Assembly: GCF_947242115.1 (NCBI RefSeq)
Contig: NC_074721.1
Location: 38,990,754 to 39,054,753 of the forward strand
Length of the DNA: 64,000 nt
Direction: 5' to 3'
Source of the DNA: Biomphalaria glabrata
Lineage: Eukaryota > Mollusca > Gastropoda > Planorbidae
Shown here: piece by piece, positions 44,080 to 56,597 of the stretch
Layout: each line of letters opens with the position of its first letter
Numbering within the stretch: position 1 is the stretch's first letter
Made by a program: the position numbers and the translations under genes
The notes under the pieces: generated by a model
Seen by the model: the letters and a program-made list of their open reading frames with translations, nothing else
Database searches by the model: none
Told to the model about the DNA's origin: nothing

Positions 44080-44690
44080 TTAGCCTAACAGTGTGCATGT
44101 TTTCTGGTTTTCCTGGCGACATGCTCAATCGCATATTTTAAAATGAATACCCCATTCAAAACACAAGCCTTTTTATGTTGAGGCTGGCTTTTTTTTTTCT
44201 TTCGACTCCACCATTTTGGCGTAATTAGCAGAGTAATGTCAGACCCCCTTCCTGTCGCCTTCCGAATGGAACAACTTCCCCAGTAGTGCTAATCCTCCCT
44301 AAATCATTTCAGCCCCCCCTCCCCGCCTTTTCCACCCTTCGTGTAGTTCAAACGGAGTGTAGTTTTAATGGTAAGTGGCACGCACCTTTCTCTTTTAACT
44401 GTTCAACCCATCGACCCACTTTATCCCTATTCTAGCTACCATGGCTTTATTATAAGTTGCTAATAACTAGAATCTAGTATGTTTGTATGCAACGATTCGA
44501 AGGTACTTTCTTACTTTTTTGTTTGTTTTGTTTTTATTCTCTTGTTCAGTGACACATATGGTTTATTAAATTAATATACATTAATAATTATGTTCAGGAG
44601 TACCGTTTGTAATGACACATCTAATAAGATCCAGAATCCAGAGTGGAGCTATATAGATTAGGCCTACATCTTGATAACAATGAAAAAAAA
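44080..44690. other. No gene seen
   Basis: Unclassified sequence with C-rich runs near 44300-44330. Lies upstream of the minus-strand GT31 gene, where its 5' exon and promoter might sit; no specific site identified. Confidence 0.35.
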
Positions 44691-44692
44691 AA

Positions 44693-44935
44693 GTAAGGTT
44701 CCCTTTCAGACCTTGTGGCCTAACAGCAGATGATGTAAAGGTCATCTGTTCCTGTTCCCTAGGGTTATGAGGGTCATGTGGCCAACTCAACGACCAACAG
44801 CCTTTACTTTTCCCCAACTGATGTCAGGTACCCATTAGAGCTGGATGGACTCAGAGGCGCCCAAAGTTAACGAAATTAAAAATTCCAGTCTTTACCAGGA
44901 TTCGAACCCGGGCTTTATCGCTCAGCTACCGCGCC
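44693..44935 (-). mobile_element. SINE2 copy
   Basis: Reverse orientation: CAGACCTTGTGGCCTAACAG, AAAGGTCATCTGTTCCTGTT, AACTGATGTCAGGTACCCAT, box B complement GATTCGAACCCGGGC and head complement CGCTCAGCTACCGCGCCTCC. Confidence 0.8.
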
Positions 44936-44974
44936 TCCTTGATAACAATATTGTCCGCAATAGTACAAACTATA

Positions 44975-45190
44975 ACTAAGGCTTGTCTTCGAGTCCGAAG
45001 AAGATTAATGAGGAATGCAGCATTTCCCGTGGCTACGCAGCCTAAGCGCATAGCCATTGTCCGCAAGTGGTCGATTTAGATTTTCTTTTCGCCGTCTAAA
45101 TCTGTACTCGGCAGTGGATTTTCTTTTGGTCTCAAATGTGTATCCCGCGGCCTTTGTGACCTCCAGCTGTCTCGTTCTGAAGCCGCAGGC
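44975..45190 (+). repeat. Dispersed repeat R copy
   Basis: GGCTTGTCTTCGAGTCCGAA, CATTTCCCGTGGCTACGCAG and TGGTCGATTTAGATTTTCTT, closely matching 33516-33790. Confidence 0.65.
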
Positions 45191-45236
45191 AACCACGTGC
45201 TCTCTAATATTGTTGATTTGAATTTAAACCCCTGTC

Positions 45237-45270
45237 TGTAGTTTGTCTGTCTGTCCGTCTGTCTGTCCGT

Positions 45271-45303
<33 letters not shown>

Positions 45304-45312
45304 CGTCTGTCT

Positions 45313-45366
<54 letters not shown>

Positions 45367-45445
45367 CTGTCTGTCTGTCCGTCTGTCTGTATGTCTGTCT
45401 GTCTGTCCGTCTGTCTGTCTGTTTGTATGTATGTATGTATGTATA
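45237..45445. repeat. CTGT/CCGT tetranucleotide microsatellite
   Basis: About 200 bp of GTCT and GTCC units, then ATGT units. Open frames on both strands are by-products of the period. Confidence 0.95.
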
Positions 45446-45449
45446 TGTA

Positions 45450-46420
45450 TCCATGTGTGTATGTCTATCATCTGGACCAGTTGGGAGAAAGGGGGTGGAT
45501 AGAAGGGGGGTATCTGAATAAATGTTACAGTGATCGCTTTTTAAATGTATTTAATGAAAAACAAATTTGTATGACTTGAGTTCGAAACTGGAGGCCTCAA
45601 GCCTCCTCAAGCGAATACACCAACCATTGTCCCTCGAAGTACTTATGGAAATAGAAGGTTTCACATATATCTATGTTAGTTTCAAACTTTTTAAGCTAAC
45701 CTAATTAGCCTAATTATCTACACAAAATATAAAGGGGACTAATTTAGGTTATATCTCCATCTGTCAAGTACAATTTCTTTCCCTTGTTCGATACCACATC
45801 TGTCAAGCATTAATTTCAGACTGACTCAATAGATATTACCATAGAGCATTGAGAAAGTTGTACACATGAAATAGTGCTAAACAAAAACAATTACTGAAAA
45901 TATTTCTAATCGCGCAGATTTATTATTGTAGGCATAGATCTATTTTTATCTATTGACTGATCCAAAGTAATAGATATAATTAAACTTTTTAGCTTTGTAT
46001 TTATTAAAAAAGTATTTATATATTATTCTTGTTTGTTTTTATTTAATATTTTTTGGATGGCAACCATCATTCAAAAACTTTCTTTTTTAGCATTATTTAT
46101 TTTAGAATATCATTATATGTTACCATAACAAATTTCAAAGGCCTAGCTTTAGAAATAACAAAAATAAGATTTTCAGGGATACCTCCCCTTTAAGAATTGA
46201 ACCCCAAAACATTCCGCAGTCAATCAAGATGACATAGCGCATACCACACAACCAGGCAATCATCCTTTAGTTTTATTTTGTGATTTATATTAGTGAGTTT
46301 GTTTCTTATATTTCAAATAGTAAAGTTCTAAGTTATATTTAGTTATTTAGTATATACAGGCAGGGCACGTATACCGTATGGGGGACGAACCTATGCCAAA
46401 AGCATTTTTTTTTCTTTTTT
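45450..46420. other. No gene seen
   Basis: AT-rich, no recognised repeat or coding signal. Confidence 0.45.
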
Positions 46421-46620
46421 TGGTGAGCTGAAAGGTGGTCGACGTAACAGAGGTGCCCCACGAAAATGTTTTAAAGACCCGCATAGGCGCCAACTTGCTT
46501 TAACTAACCTAGAAGAGAGCACCTGGTTGCTGAGCTGAAGCAGCTGAGGGTCACTTACAATGCCCCTCTGGGTGACCGAGGTGGTCATCATCGAATCACG
46601 ATGGACGAACTATATAAGTT
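46420..46620 (+). mobile_element. LINE C-terminal fragment
   Basis: Plus-strand frames read GRRNRGAPRKCFKDPHRRQL and LALTNLEESTW, resembling the GKRSRGAPKKRFKDxLK segment after the reverse transcriptase of molluscan non-LTR elements. Short and decayed. Confidence 0.5.
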
Positions 46621-47515
46621 GAATGATGCAAAAGAAATATAGGGCTGTTTTTTCGACGTCAAAAGTATAGAAACATCTTACAATTTTTCGGAACGGCTTC
46701 TGTTTTGTCATATTTCTATGGCTGTTAACTTGTCGTCTAATGACTCTAACCGTGCTTGAGTCTATCCAGTCTTTTTGGACTCATGTGAATTATAGACTTA
46801 CATTTTAGTTTTTCACAACTATAAACGTAAGTGAAATGATACGGATTTACAAAACTAAAAGTATATATGAATTTCCTTTATTTATAACTAAAATATTTAC
46901 ATTTCAATTAGTTTGAATATAATAATATTATTGTTTATAAGTTAGCTGTAATTACCTTCTCGTGAATAGTTAATCCACTTGGATTTAAACCTAAACATAA
47001 TACTAGTATAAACAGCTCCACACTCAAGAAATGCCGATTCCAATTTATTTTCAGAGAGTTGAATTTGGCAATTCCTTTTTTACCCCAGCGAGTTATCTTT
47101 CTTCTATTATTGATCAATAGTGTATTAGAGCACGAATTGTTGATGTGTCAATGGTAGAGGAAACCATGGCTGCGTTCTTCCGGTGGTTATTGAATGACAT
47201 TATTCGCTACTTAGTGTAAATCAAGGGCTATAATTAAAGTGAAGCATGCCGCTTAAAATTGTGAAATGTTTTTATTTAGCCAGTGCAAGTTCATTCAGGC
47301 GTTAAAAGAAGTGGGTACCATAATACTGTTTGTTGTAGAAATAATATTGTTTGCTGTGTTATCACTACGGTGATAGAGTTTATCGACTACCCCGGTAAAT
47401 AAAATGTAAATTAATAATTACTCAATTAGATATACTGATCCTATATTTAACACTCGGCTTTATGTAAACGCAATGGGGTGGCAGCACTCTAGGCCCCAGA
47501 AATGGGGCGTCTCTG
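46621..47515. other. No gene seen
   Basis: AT-rich sequence with no repeat recognised. Confidence 0.45.
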
Positions 47516-47519
47516 GATT

Positions 47520-47735
47520 GACTCCTGGTGAAAACTGTGATTTTAAAGTTCGGTATCTTTATGGCACGCCTGAGTCCATCCAGCCCAAATGGGTACCTGA
47601 CATTAGTTGAGGAAAAGCAATGGCGGTTGGTAGTTGCGTTGGCCACATGACACCCTCGCGTACCGTGGGCCACAGAAACAGATGACCTTAAATTATCTTC
47701 CCCATAAATCGCAAGGTCTGAAAACTTAATACCGT
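47520..47735 (+). mobile_element. SINE2 copy, 5'-degraded
   Basis: The central domain is clear (GGGTACCTGACATTAGTTGA, GGCCACAGAAACAGATGACC, AATCGCAAGGTCTGAAA). The tRNA-like head is barely recognisable. Confidence 0.65.
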
Positions 47736-48235
47736 TTTTAAAATTAGTTTTTTGTCCACATAGAATTGGGGTGAAAAGCAATTTAGCTTTATCATATGTA
47801 TAAATATAAAACAATAGTTATCTAAAAAAAACATTAATAAAATGCAAAAGGTAGACTAGTACTTGTAGTTTTATCTTTGGCGAACAAAATATATAAGCTA
47901 GCGTTTTGGTGAATCTGGTGGGCAGAAAAAATAAATTATGTTTTTTTTTTTAATTATTCGTTAATCATATTAAGATATTTCAGAACTGAGAGCAAAAAAA
48001 AACAAAAAAAAAAAACAAACAAAACAAACAACAAAGCGTAAGTAAGGAAAAGAACCGCTAATCACTGCCATTAATTTCAATATGGCAGGGTTTAGCTACC
48101 CTTCTGCTATATGAAACAAAATTAATTAAAAGTAACACTAATTGATTATTTAAATGGTTATTTTTTTATTTATTCGTAAATTACAAACGATAATGAATAA
48201 TTATAAAAAAAAATTCAACTGCAATAATTATGAAA
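47736..48235. other. No gene seen
   Basis: A-rich sequence with several homopolymer runs. Confidence 0.45.
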
Positions 48236-48760
48236 ATTTTCAACTTGATCCGAGAATAGGAAGTGGGAGAAAAAACATGGCACAACGTAATAATGGGCAT
48301 ACATGCATATATACATCTGTCATTAAGAAGCACTTATTCCCCTTATTTATGTATTTGAAACATAATAATTATCACTAATAATTACCTTATTAATTAATTG
48401 TTTTAACTGATTCAAGTTTTATTGGGTACACGGAATAATAGTTTAAAGTTTCAACTTGATCCGAGAATAGGAAGTGGGAGAAAAAACATGGCACAACGTA
48501 ATAATGGGCATACATGCATATATACATCTCTCATTAAGAAGCACTTTTTTCCCCTTATTTTTTTTATATATTAAACATAATAATTATCACTAATAATTAC
48601 CTTATTAATTAATTGTTTTAACTGATTCAAGTTTTATTGGGTACAAGGAATAATAGTTTAAAGTTTCAACTTGATCCGAGAAAGGCAAGTGGTAGAAAAA
48701 CTCGTGTTTAAACATTTTACCAGACAGACAGACAGACAGACAGACGGAGTAAATATAAGC
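48236..48760 (-). repeat. CTGT-type dispersed repeat, tandemly duplicated (about 213-bp unit)
   Basis: CAACTTGATCCGAGAATAGG occurs at 48241, 48452 and (variant) 48667. Two full units and a third part run into a CAGACAGACAGACAGACGG end. The single unit corresponds in reverse to 57025-57175 and 32140-32500. Confidence 0.8.
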
Positions 48761-48992
48761 CTTATAGTAAGTAAAAAAAAAAAAAAAGGATTTGGTGGAT
48801 GAAAAGTAAATGAATAAAAACATCCAAAGGTAAAGATGATAATCGCTGGAACTTTAAAAACGTTTGGTTAAATACTTAACCCTTAAAGTGCTGAGCTGTT
48901 TTACAATGAAGACATACAAAAAGGAAAATGACTATATTCATGTTTAGAGGCTATGCTACCACACGCATCTTAAGGGTTAAAGTAATAAAAAA

Positions 48993-49215
48993 GAAGCGCG
49001 GTCGAGAGGCTAAGTACGCTTAGTTTGGCTACCTATGAAAGGGGCTCGAGGTTCGACAGCCGACTTGTGATTACTGAGCGCCTAAAAGCAGCACAAACCT
49101 TATCCCAGATACCCCCCCCCCCTTTCTCTAACTGGTCAACAAACGAGATTGGACCATAGCGCACTGGGCATGCTACAAATATAAGCATCAAAGAAGTGCT
49201 ATATAAAAGCTATAA
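48993..49215 (+). mobile_element. SINE1 copy
   Basis: GCGGTCGAGAGGCTAAGTAC, GCTCGAGGTTCGACAGCC, poly-C run, GAGATTGGACC and the GTGCTATATAAAAGCTATAA tail. Confidence 0.7.
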
Positions 49216-49262
49216 TTAATGTATTTATTATCAAAATTTTCGCAAATAGTTACGGAGCAAAA

Positions 49263-49388
49263 CAGGGGCGTAGCTAGGAAATTTTCCATCATTTAGGGGC
49301 CCGGGGACTTCACCTCTTTGGGTGCCCCTGCATTTTGCGTAATATTTATTATTTAATGTAACAAACACTCATTTGGAGACCCCCCACA
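49263..49388 (-). mobile_element. hAT-like MITE (CAGTGGCGTAGC family), truncated
   Basis: Begins CAGGGGCGTAGCTAGGAAAT and keeps the ATTTTGCGTAATATTTA and CACTCATTTGG interior of the family in reverse; the other end is lost. Confidence 0.6.
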
Positions 49389-49399
49389 GCATTACTTCT

Positions 49400-50685
49400 T
49401 CGATAATCTCGGATCAAGCTAAATTTACGCACAAATATTTCTTTTACCTGACAACACAAAATCAATTTTAAAAAAAATAGCCAATTAGTTAATTAACAAT
49501 TTCTAATTAATTATTTTACTTGGTGTTGATGTGTGTTTTATATAGGTTGCACCAATCGGTGTTTGGGAGTAACATCCCTTGTAACTGTTGTTGTCAACCA
49601 ATATGGCGTTAGATTAAACAGCTGATTTCATGTCTTATAAGTTATATATTCGTTCATAATAATCAACACTTGGTATCTCGAACAAGAGAAAGGAACTGTT
49701 CTTGACTGAATTGATGGTATAAGCTGTATTAGTCCCCTATATAGGTCGCCGCTTGAAAGTAAGTTTGTAACAAACAATAGATACAATCTTCAATTTCAAT
49801 AGGCACTTAACTAGCAGAGTGGTCAGTATGTTGGCATGAGGAAGCTCGATTCATGAGTTTAAATTCACTTCCCCCCCCCCCTCTTTTTTTTTTTTTTATA
49901 AATTACATTTGAAAAAGCGAATATGGTAAAGGTTCACCTTTATATACCTTTCTTTCTTCACCCCACCCCCCTGCCCCCCTAGTCTCAACTGGTCCAGATA
50001 AGTGACAGGATTATAGCGCATTTAGAAGTCTAAAGCATTTCCCCATATCGCGTTAGTGTATTTTATTTCTTGAATAGTCTAAGCCGGATCTTGAATATTA
50101 AACGTGAAACTAAAGAAATGATCCCTGGCATGTTGTAACGAGCACACAATACTTTCCAATGCCCATATCGTAAACGATTAACTGTTCACACCATGCTGTA
50201 AATGCCAAAGGGTATACAATACACTATACATGATTTATGCGTGCGTTTATACTCGCAATTTCCCCCATAATGCCTCCATGCATGACGTCTATTATAACGC
50301 CGTTGGGGGGGGGGGGAGTCGATGGATCGTAAATACAGGGTGCCAGCCTTTTTCTTTGCGATATTGATTGATTAATGATTTATAGATTTTTGTAAAGCAT
50401 GTTTCAGACCTGCATCACATGCGGAACTTTAGATGGGGGAGGGGGGTTGTTACTCGGTTGGTGGTTTGTGTCTCCAATATGATTAGCCGATGTAGTCAAA
50501 TTAAATTGTTAATAAATAAAACTTAAAGTTCATAGAATATGCTTATATGAAGTATGTAACTTTTATTTATAAACATACACAGCTTCAACTTGCATGTAAA
50601 AAAAATACAAATGAAATTTTAATTTTAACAAACTCAAACTCACTACAAATACATGTCTTTATTCTTCAACTTTTACACCAGTCCA
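49400..50685. other. No gene; possible CTGT-repeat debris
   Basis: 49400-49510 has TCTCGGATCAAGC and ATTAGTTAATTAAC, similar to the CTGT-type repeat. The rest is unclassified, with G- and C-runs near 49870 and 50310. Confidence 0.35.
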
Positions 50686-50689
50686 TTAA

Positions 50690-50890
50690 GATTTAATCAT
50701 GCAAGACCACCTCGTGGTTTCATCAGATTCCAGTTCATACGACCATACAACCATAACACCCGCCCTACTTTCCTTGTGGTTACTTCAGAGCACATACACT
50801 CCAATAAAATTCTCCTGCAATGTTCTAATGCATTTCGACTCTAACCTCCCTGATATTAACTGGATAAATTTATATATATTTATATCAGGG
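50690..50890 (+). mobile_element. Possible LINE endonuclease fragment
   Basis: One plus frame contains FDSNLPDINW, resembling the GDFNLPxINW motif of non-LTR apurinic endonucleases. The surrounding frame is short and lacks other motifs, so this is a weak call. Confidence 0.35.
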
Positions 50891-52715
50891 GAGTAGGTGT
50901 CCAAACAAAACGGTATGAGGTTGGAATAACCACAAAAAAAAAAAAATAAGCCCAAGAAAGAGGCATAAGTATAAAAAAAAAAAACACACTCCATAACGAG
51001 AGGGGGTGGGGAAGAGGGGCACACACTGTACGAAGAATTAACAACAGATCTGAATACAACAAATGTCAATAATTCATCAACTAATTATTGAAACAAACTG
51101 TGTAGCGATCCCCAAATGTATGTCCGCCCTGCAGGGGACCAATAACCACTACAGCCCCCCCCCCCCGAAAGGCCTCCTCATCTAAACCCCCCCCCCCCCA
51201 AGCGTTGTCGTTAAAAGTTCAACCTAAGTCTCCGCCCTTCATCTTCTACCTTGCCATATGAAAAAAACCACCAACAACAACATTCTTATAGAAATATTTT
51301 AATGAAGACACATTTCAGAAAATTAATGTGTCACGTGTCATTGATCATCAAAAAGCTAGTCATTTTTAAAAAAAAAAAAAACTTACAGTGTGCACTTAAC
51401 CAGCGTGGTACGTGGCCTATTCATGCATATCAAAGGGACACCACTAGAGTTAATAACTATAGTAGCAGACGGTGGAAGTAACTTTTTTTGATTTCAACAT
51501 ACAGGACTTTACGCTGTCTCAAACTTCCAACGTATGGAGAAATAATGATTATTAAAGATACTAGTAGCAGAGAAACAGTTCGATGTAAGGCCCATACTAA
51601 CAAGTTTTTTTTCCTCACACACACACACACGCACACTTACATACGCAAAGATTTAGCCGCGCTAGCCGAACATCTAAGAGTAAAAGTTGTAATGGACCTC
51701 ATTCAGCAATCGTAAACAAACAACATTTAGCCACATGGTGCTCTATCTCTTCTATATAATTTACGATCTAATGTTTAATTCATGATAGTTGTCACGTGAC
51801 CGTTTTTTTTTTCGTTGTTTTATCAATAAGATCACGTGACTAAATGTTCTTTGTTTACGATTGGTGAATGAGGTCCATTGGCGTCATGCCCTGCAAAAGT
51901 CAATGAACCTGAACGATGAGCAAATACGTAAGCTGAGTTTGTGTATGTGTGTATTCGTCCGAGTGTGTGTGTTCGCGCCCGCGTGTGCATGTGTGTGTGC
52001 GTGTGTGTGTATGCGTGTGTGCACTAGAGCTGCTTAAAATCAATGTATCGTTATAAAAACTGAAAATCTGAAAGATTGCTGCTCCTAATTCTGTTGTAAT
52101 CGATACCAAATACTCGGTGCGGAATTTCCGCCGTTATCTGTTAACTTTGCAGACGTGAATTTTCACACTACATTTTAAACACAGTGATCTGCTCTTTATT
52201 TAGTATTCGATTTTTTTTTTATAGATCCGGTTTACATTGTTGAAGCAATAAATTACAACGAGACAGAAAAAAAAAAAAGAGAAAACAATGTGAAGAAATG
52301 TGGTGGCGGTTAATTTGAATTTTTAAAAATTTAATAAAGTGAAGAGACAATGACTGGAAGACATTTTGAAATAAAAAAAAGACATAATTAGCAATGTCAA
52401 GGACACCATTCTAAAGATCATTGTTGCCAACTAAATTATAAAAGTCCTGAAAAGGGCATTATATGGCTTACTATAATATTTCGCTTATCTATTTTTCTAT
52501 TTTCTGTACACCGGTTACACCGAATATCTTTCTATTTATGGATTGGCCTCCATTTATGAAAATCTCCAATAAAACTTGAAAGTGAAACATTGCATTAATC
52601 ATCGGTTACAGCGCTCTTGACATTTGTTTAATTCGCTTATTTCAAACTCTTTCACTCCGCCATGCACTGTCCCAAACCAGGCTGAGAAAAAAAAAAAGAG
52701 AAGGGTTAGGCCTAG
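50891..52715. other. No gene seen; GT/CA microsatellite at 51940-52022
   Basis: C-runs at 51155-51200, a (CA)n tract near 51620 and an imperfect (GT)n tract at 51940-52022. Two CACGTGAC words at about 51792 and 51832. 51630-51720 and 51840-51900 share inverted GGACCTCATTCA / TGAATGAGGTCC words. Confidence 0.4.
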
Positions 52716-52719
52716 GATG

Positions 52720-53075
52720 AGTTAACCTACTCTGTAGACTAAATGACCAGCTACAGAAGCGAATAGCAGCAAATCAACAGATGTCACGGACCAGGGAAAA
52801 AAGATTGACCTCCATCTGGAATGTGCATGACACCGGTTGGAGTCATGTGACAGGCCGAAGACCATCGTATTCTCCAGGAGCATCACCACCATTTGTTTAT
52901 GGAACTCCGGATTATGTATGAGACTGGGAAGATGGGGACAGTTGGAGCGTGATCTTCGAGACCCGGGACTGAGGCGGCATTGGTTGGAAAGACTCGCCCA
53001 GGACCGAGACGCTTGTAGGAAGCTGTTTGGTGGCCCTAACAGGACCATAGGCAGAGATGAGATGAGATTTTAAAA
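52720..53075 (+). mobile_element. Possible LINE C-terminal fragment
   Basis: The plus frame 52915-53073 reads GQLERDLRDPGLRRHWLERL and AQDRDACRKLFGGPN. The latter resembles the LAQDRDxWRxLV segment near the C-terminus of non-LTR retrotransposon proteins. It ends in GATGAGATGAGATTTT, a possible 3' tail. Confidence 0.4.
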
Positions 53076-53079
53076 TCTT

Positions 53080-53620
53080 TCTCGATTTCATATTTTTCTT
53101 TATATTGTCTCTGGACGTCTCCATATCGCTTGCTCTTCTTTTTCTCGGAACCTTTATGTTCCAAGTAGTAATATACTTGTCGAATCTTGAATATCTTATC
53201 ATTAAAAGAAATTCATCATCATCATCGTCAATATCATCATTATAATCATCGTTATTATTTATCCATTCACCTCTATACTAGGGAAACAGTGGGAGAGGTC
53301 TTTTTTTTAATATCATGTTAGCACTCTAAATCAACAGTCTAATTAAACATATAGTGTTAATATTAATGATGATGGAAATGAAATAGTAATGTTTTAAAGT
53401 TAACCCTTTTTAAAAATTATTTGTTAACATTTTTATGTAACATTTTTTTTAAATCTATATGAACGTTTTCGCCACCAGGAGGCGCTATAAAGATCAAAGC
53501 AGGATCCATTTTGCCCTCACTTGCATAGAAGAAGACACTGAAAACACATACAACACTAAACCATAATTTCAAATACGAAAACATAACCTAATAAAATACT
53601 CAGAAAGACACAAAAGTAAA
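53080..53620. other. No gene; short (ATC)n tract
   Basis: An imperfect TCA/ATC microsatellite at 53210-53265; otherwise AT-rich and unclassified. Confidence 0.45.
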
Positions 53621-53624
53621 GGCA

Positions 53625-53840
53625 CATTCCACGTTCCATATGCTGGACAAATTTGTACAAATACTCCTTCTTCCCTAGTGCTTTTAGAGCATGGAATGGG
53701 GTTGCCTGATCTAGCCAGGAAAAACCAGTGACTTGGCAGAATTTAAGTCATTGGTTAACATGCATGACTAGATGCATGACGCTTAGGACGTAATCATCTT
53801 CTATTTTTGAAGTAACGTCTGTATTTTATAAGATAAGACA
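53625..53840 (+). mobile_element. Non-LTR retrotransposon 3' end with GATAA tail
   Basis: Mixed frames give a FFPSAFRAWNGVA-like peptide and DLAEFKSLVNMHD, then a stop and a 3' UTR with TAGGACGTAATCATCTTCTA and TTATAAGATAAGA. Same family as 23105 (-) and 60255 (+). Confidence 0.6.
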
Positions 53841-54144
53841 AATAAACACAAAATATTTTTACAAAGAGAAAAGCATGTTAAATCTGAAAGAGTACCCCCC
53901 CCCCTCTTTTGTGTTTCTCTACATATTTATTCATTGGTAATATTTTGGCCTTTTCTCAGCTTCAGTGGAGTGCATGACAGTTGTCTGAGCAAGCTAAAAT
54001 ACATTAGGTAATGATTTTGTATTTATTCTAAAACATGATTAGGGAATGTTTAAGCACGTTTCTTTTTTAAAGCTGAAAAATAAAATGCTTTCTTAGAAAG
54101 TACTGGATTCAGGTTCTTTGAGTCAAACACTATTCCTGGAATTG

Positions 54145-54485
54145 GCAATATCATACTCGATGCACACTTAGTATCGCAATATAAAACTCGCGACACACTT
54201 AGTTTCGAAATATCAAACTCGAAACTCCATACACACTTAGTAACGCAATATCAAACTTAATACAAAACCGGTATCGCAAAATCAAGTTCCATACACATCT
54301 GGTCAAGCAATATTAAGCTCCAAACGCACCTTATATCAAGATAATAGGCTCTTTTACACACTTGGTATTGCAATATAAAACTCGATGGACGCCTGGTATC
54401 GCAATATAAAACTCGATGGACACCTGGTATCGCAATTTCAAGCTTGATACAGGCGTAGTTTTTCAAAAATTCGATACACACATAG
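54145..54485. repeat. Degenerate minisatellite, about 31-bp unit
   Basis: Imperfect units around TATCGCAATATAAAACTCGA plus TGGACACCTGG or ACACACTTAG. Divergence is highest in the centre, so the array looks old. Confidence 0.75.
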
Positions 54486-54616
54486 AATAGGTCAGATCAC
54501 TTGAACTCTATTTATACAGGTGAAAACAGGCGCTACAATGGAATACAGGTACAACTGTCCAGACATGAAGACGTGAACTAGTTTCTGGAGAGATTTCATT
54601 CTTGTTAGCGCTTCTC

Positions 54617-54790
54617 TGCCGCCAGCTGCCTGGTCGTGCGGTTTGCGCGCTGAACTGTCGTTCGGATTAATCGACGGTCGAGGGTTCAGACCCTGCCCGC
54701 TCCCATCCCCCGTCGTCCTGCGGGCGGTTTGGACTAGGAAGTAAACTATCTTCAACTCTGAAGGAACATCCAAAACATGTCGAAGAAAGA
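54617..54790 (+). mobile_element. SINE3 copy (tRNA-derived)
   Basis: CAGCTGCCTGGTCGTGCGGT, TTGCGCGCTGAACTGTCGTT, box-B-like GGGTTCAGACCC, then CCGTCGTCCTGCGGGCGGTT and TTCAACTCTGAAGGAACATC. Close to the 41827 copy. Confidence 0.75.
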
Positions 54791-54829
54791 AAAGAGTTTA
54801 GTGGGTACAGGAGCCAACTGAACAGGGCA

Positions 54830-55095
54830 CGCAATGGAATGTAACAGGGCACGCAATGGAATGTAACAGGGCACGCAATGGAATGTAACAGGGCACGCAA
54901 TGGAATGTAACAGGGAACGCTGTGGAGTGTAAACAGGAAACGCTACGGGGTGTAACAGGGAACACTACGGGGTGTAACAGGGAACGATGTGGAGTGTAAC
55001 AGGAAACGCTGTGGAGTGTAACAGGGAACACTACGGAGTGTAACAGAGAACGCTGTGGAGTGTAACGGGGTACGCTGTGAAGTGTAACAGAGCAA
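54830..55095. repeat. Minisatellite, 22-bp unit, about 12 copies
   Basis: Left units CAGGGCACGCAATGGAATGTAA grade into right units of the type CAGGGAACGCTGTGGAGTGTAA. This is a directional change across the array. Confidence 0.95.
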
Positions 55096-55099
55096 GCAC

Positions 55100-55905
55100 T
55101 TTAGTGTGCCACAAGGAGGCGAGATCATAAAGTTTCAGGACAAACCTCAGACCTAAAAGCAGTAGTGTGTGGGGCGAAGTGTGTGCATGTGATGTGTACT
55201 CTGTATGTTTTATGTATGTTTATTATTCGGCACAAAGTAAAAAAAAGAAGTTAACAGTTGAATTAAAAGATCTATGAACTCTTTAGAACGTGATTAGTCA
55301 ACTTTGATCGTCATCTTAGTTAATTCATAATTTTTTTTGGTCAGTGACATCTGTATATAGGCCTATTTATTGTCCGAGAACCTAAGTTAACATGTTTTAT
55401 TCAATTACATTAACACTTTTTTAATGTTCATAACGCAAAAGATAAAAAAAAAAAAAAAAAAGTGATAAAAAAAACAATATAATCACACTAATAACAAAAT
55501 GTTTCTATAATATCTACATTACTGGAGATAAAAGACACATATGACCAGAAAATGTGGGTTAAAACATACTGATATTTATTTTTCAAGAATATTTACTTAA
55601 ACGTAACATTAATCTGCATTAAAATGAAAATCACCTTTCCAATTACTTTTATTCTACTAATTCTCCCTAAGAAAAAAACGACGAACAAAAAAAAATTATA
55701 AAAAAAGTTGGTGTTATGCACGAACTCGTAGGCGGCCATCGCTGGTTAGTTTTGATCACATATTACGTATAAATACAAACTGTTTATTAAAACTTGTGTC
55801 AAACTATTGATATATCGAGGATGCAATAAGCATGTTTGGTATTTGAGACCACAAAGAGATGTTGCATCAAATAAAAAAAATATGTACATTTTATTTATAA
55901 TTGTT
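55100..55905. other. No gene seen
   Basis: AT-rich; A-run of 19 near 55445. No repeat or domain recognised. Confidence 0.45.
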
Positions 55906-55910
55906 ATAAA

Positions 55911-56030
55911 GAGGCGTCGTGGCTGAGTAGGATAGCGCTTGGCTTCCTTGGTTCGAATTTCGCTGAAGACTGGGATTTTGAATTTGGGGATTCTATAAAG
56001 TGCCTGAGTTCATCCAACTTTAACAAACAA
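55911..56030 (+). mobile_element. SINE2, 3'-truncated copy
   Basis: Head GAGGCGTCGTGGCTGAGTAG, box-B-like TTGGTTCGAATTTC, then GAAGACTGGGATTTTGAATT; it stops before the central domain. Confidence 0.6.
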
Positions 56031-56084
56031 ATTAATAGTAACATGGCACAATGCTACCACACACTCTATACAGTAGTAACGAGA

Positions 56085-56295
56085 CGTGGAATGTGGGACT
56101 GATCGTCGTAAGCCGCTTGGCTACCTATCAAAAGGGCTCGAGTTCGAATCGTGACTCGGACTGATTTGTAGTTGCTGAGGGCATCAATGCAGCACGAAAA
56201 CTCTCTCCCCAGAATCCCCCCTCCCCCCATGGACCCACTAAAGAGAATGAAACATATCGCACTGAGGATGCCATAGCTTGAAAGGTGTACAATAC
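56085..56295 (+). mobile_element. SINE1 copy (diverged)
   Basis: GGCTACCTATCAAAAGGGCT, CGAGTTCGAATCG box B, GCAGCACGAAAACTCTCTCC and a C-run follow the SINE1 order. The tail is poorly conserved. Confidence 0.55.
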
Positions 56296-56597
56296 AAAGA
56301 CATTTTGGTAACAAATTAAGTGTATAGGTTAAAAAAAACAGCAAAAAGGGGGTTCTTTTAAAAAAATCATACTACATGACACTAGCCGTGGCACATATCT
56401 TGGTCATAAACGTGGCGTTTGATTTTCAATAGCGAGTTTAGTTCGTGAGATATACAATATACAAAACAATCTTACAGACAATAAAAAATTAACATCTTTT
56501 TATCTTAGGGGCCCTCTAAAATATCACAAGTTTAGATTGACACAGTTGAGTTAATTTATGTTGACAACAAACACAAATGTCAGACGACATGTGGGCC

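Noticed and set aside
45076-45521. Open frames of TDRQTDRQ and CLSVCLSV type on both strands
   Set aside because: They come from the CTGT/CCGT microsatellite; all frames are open for the same reason.
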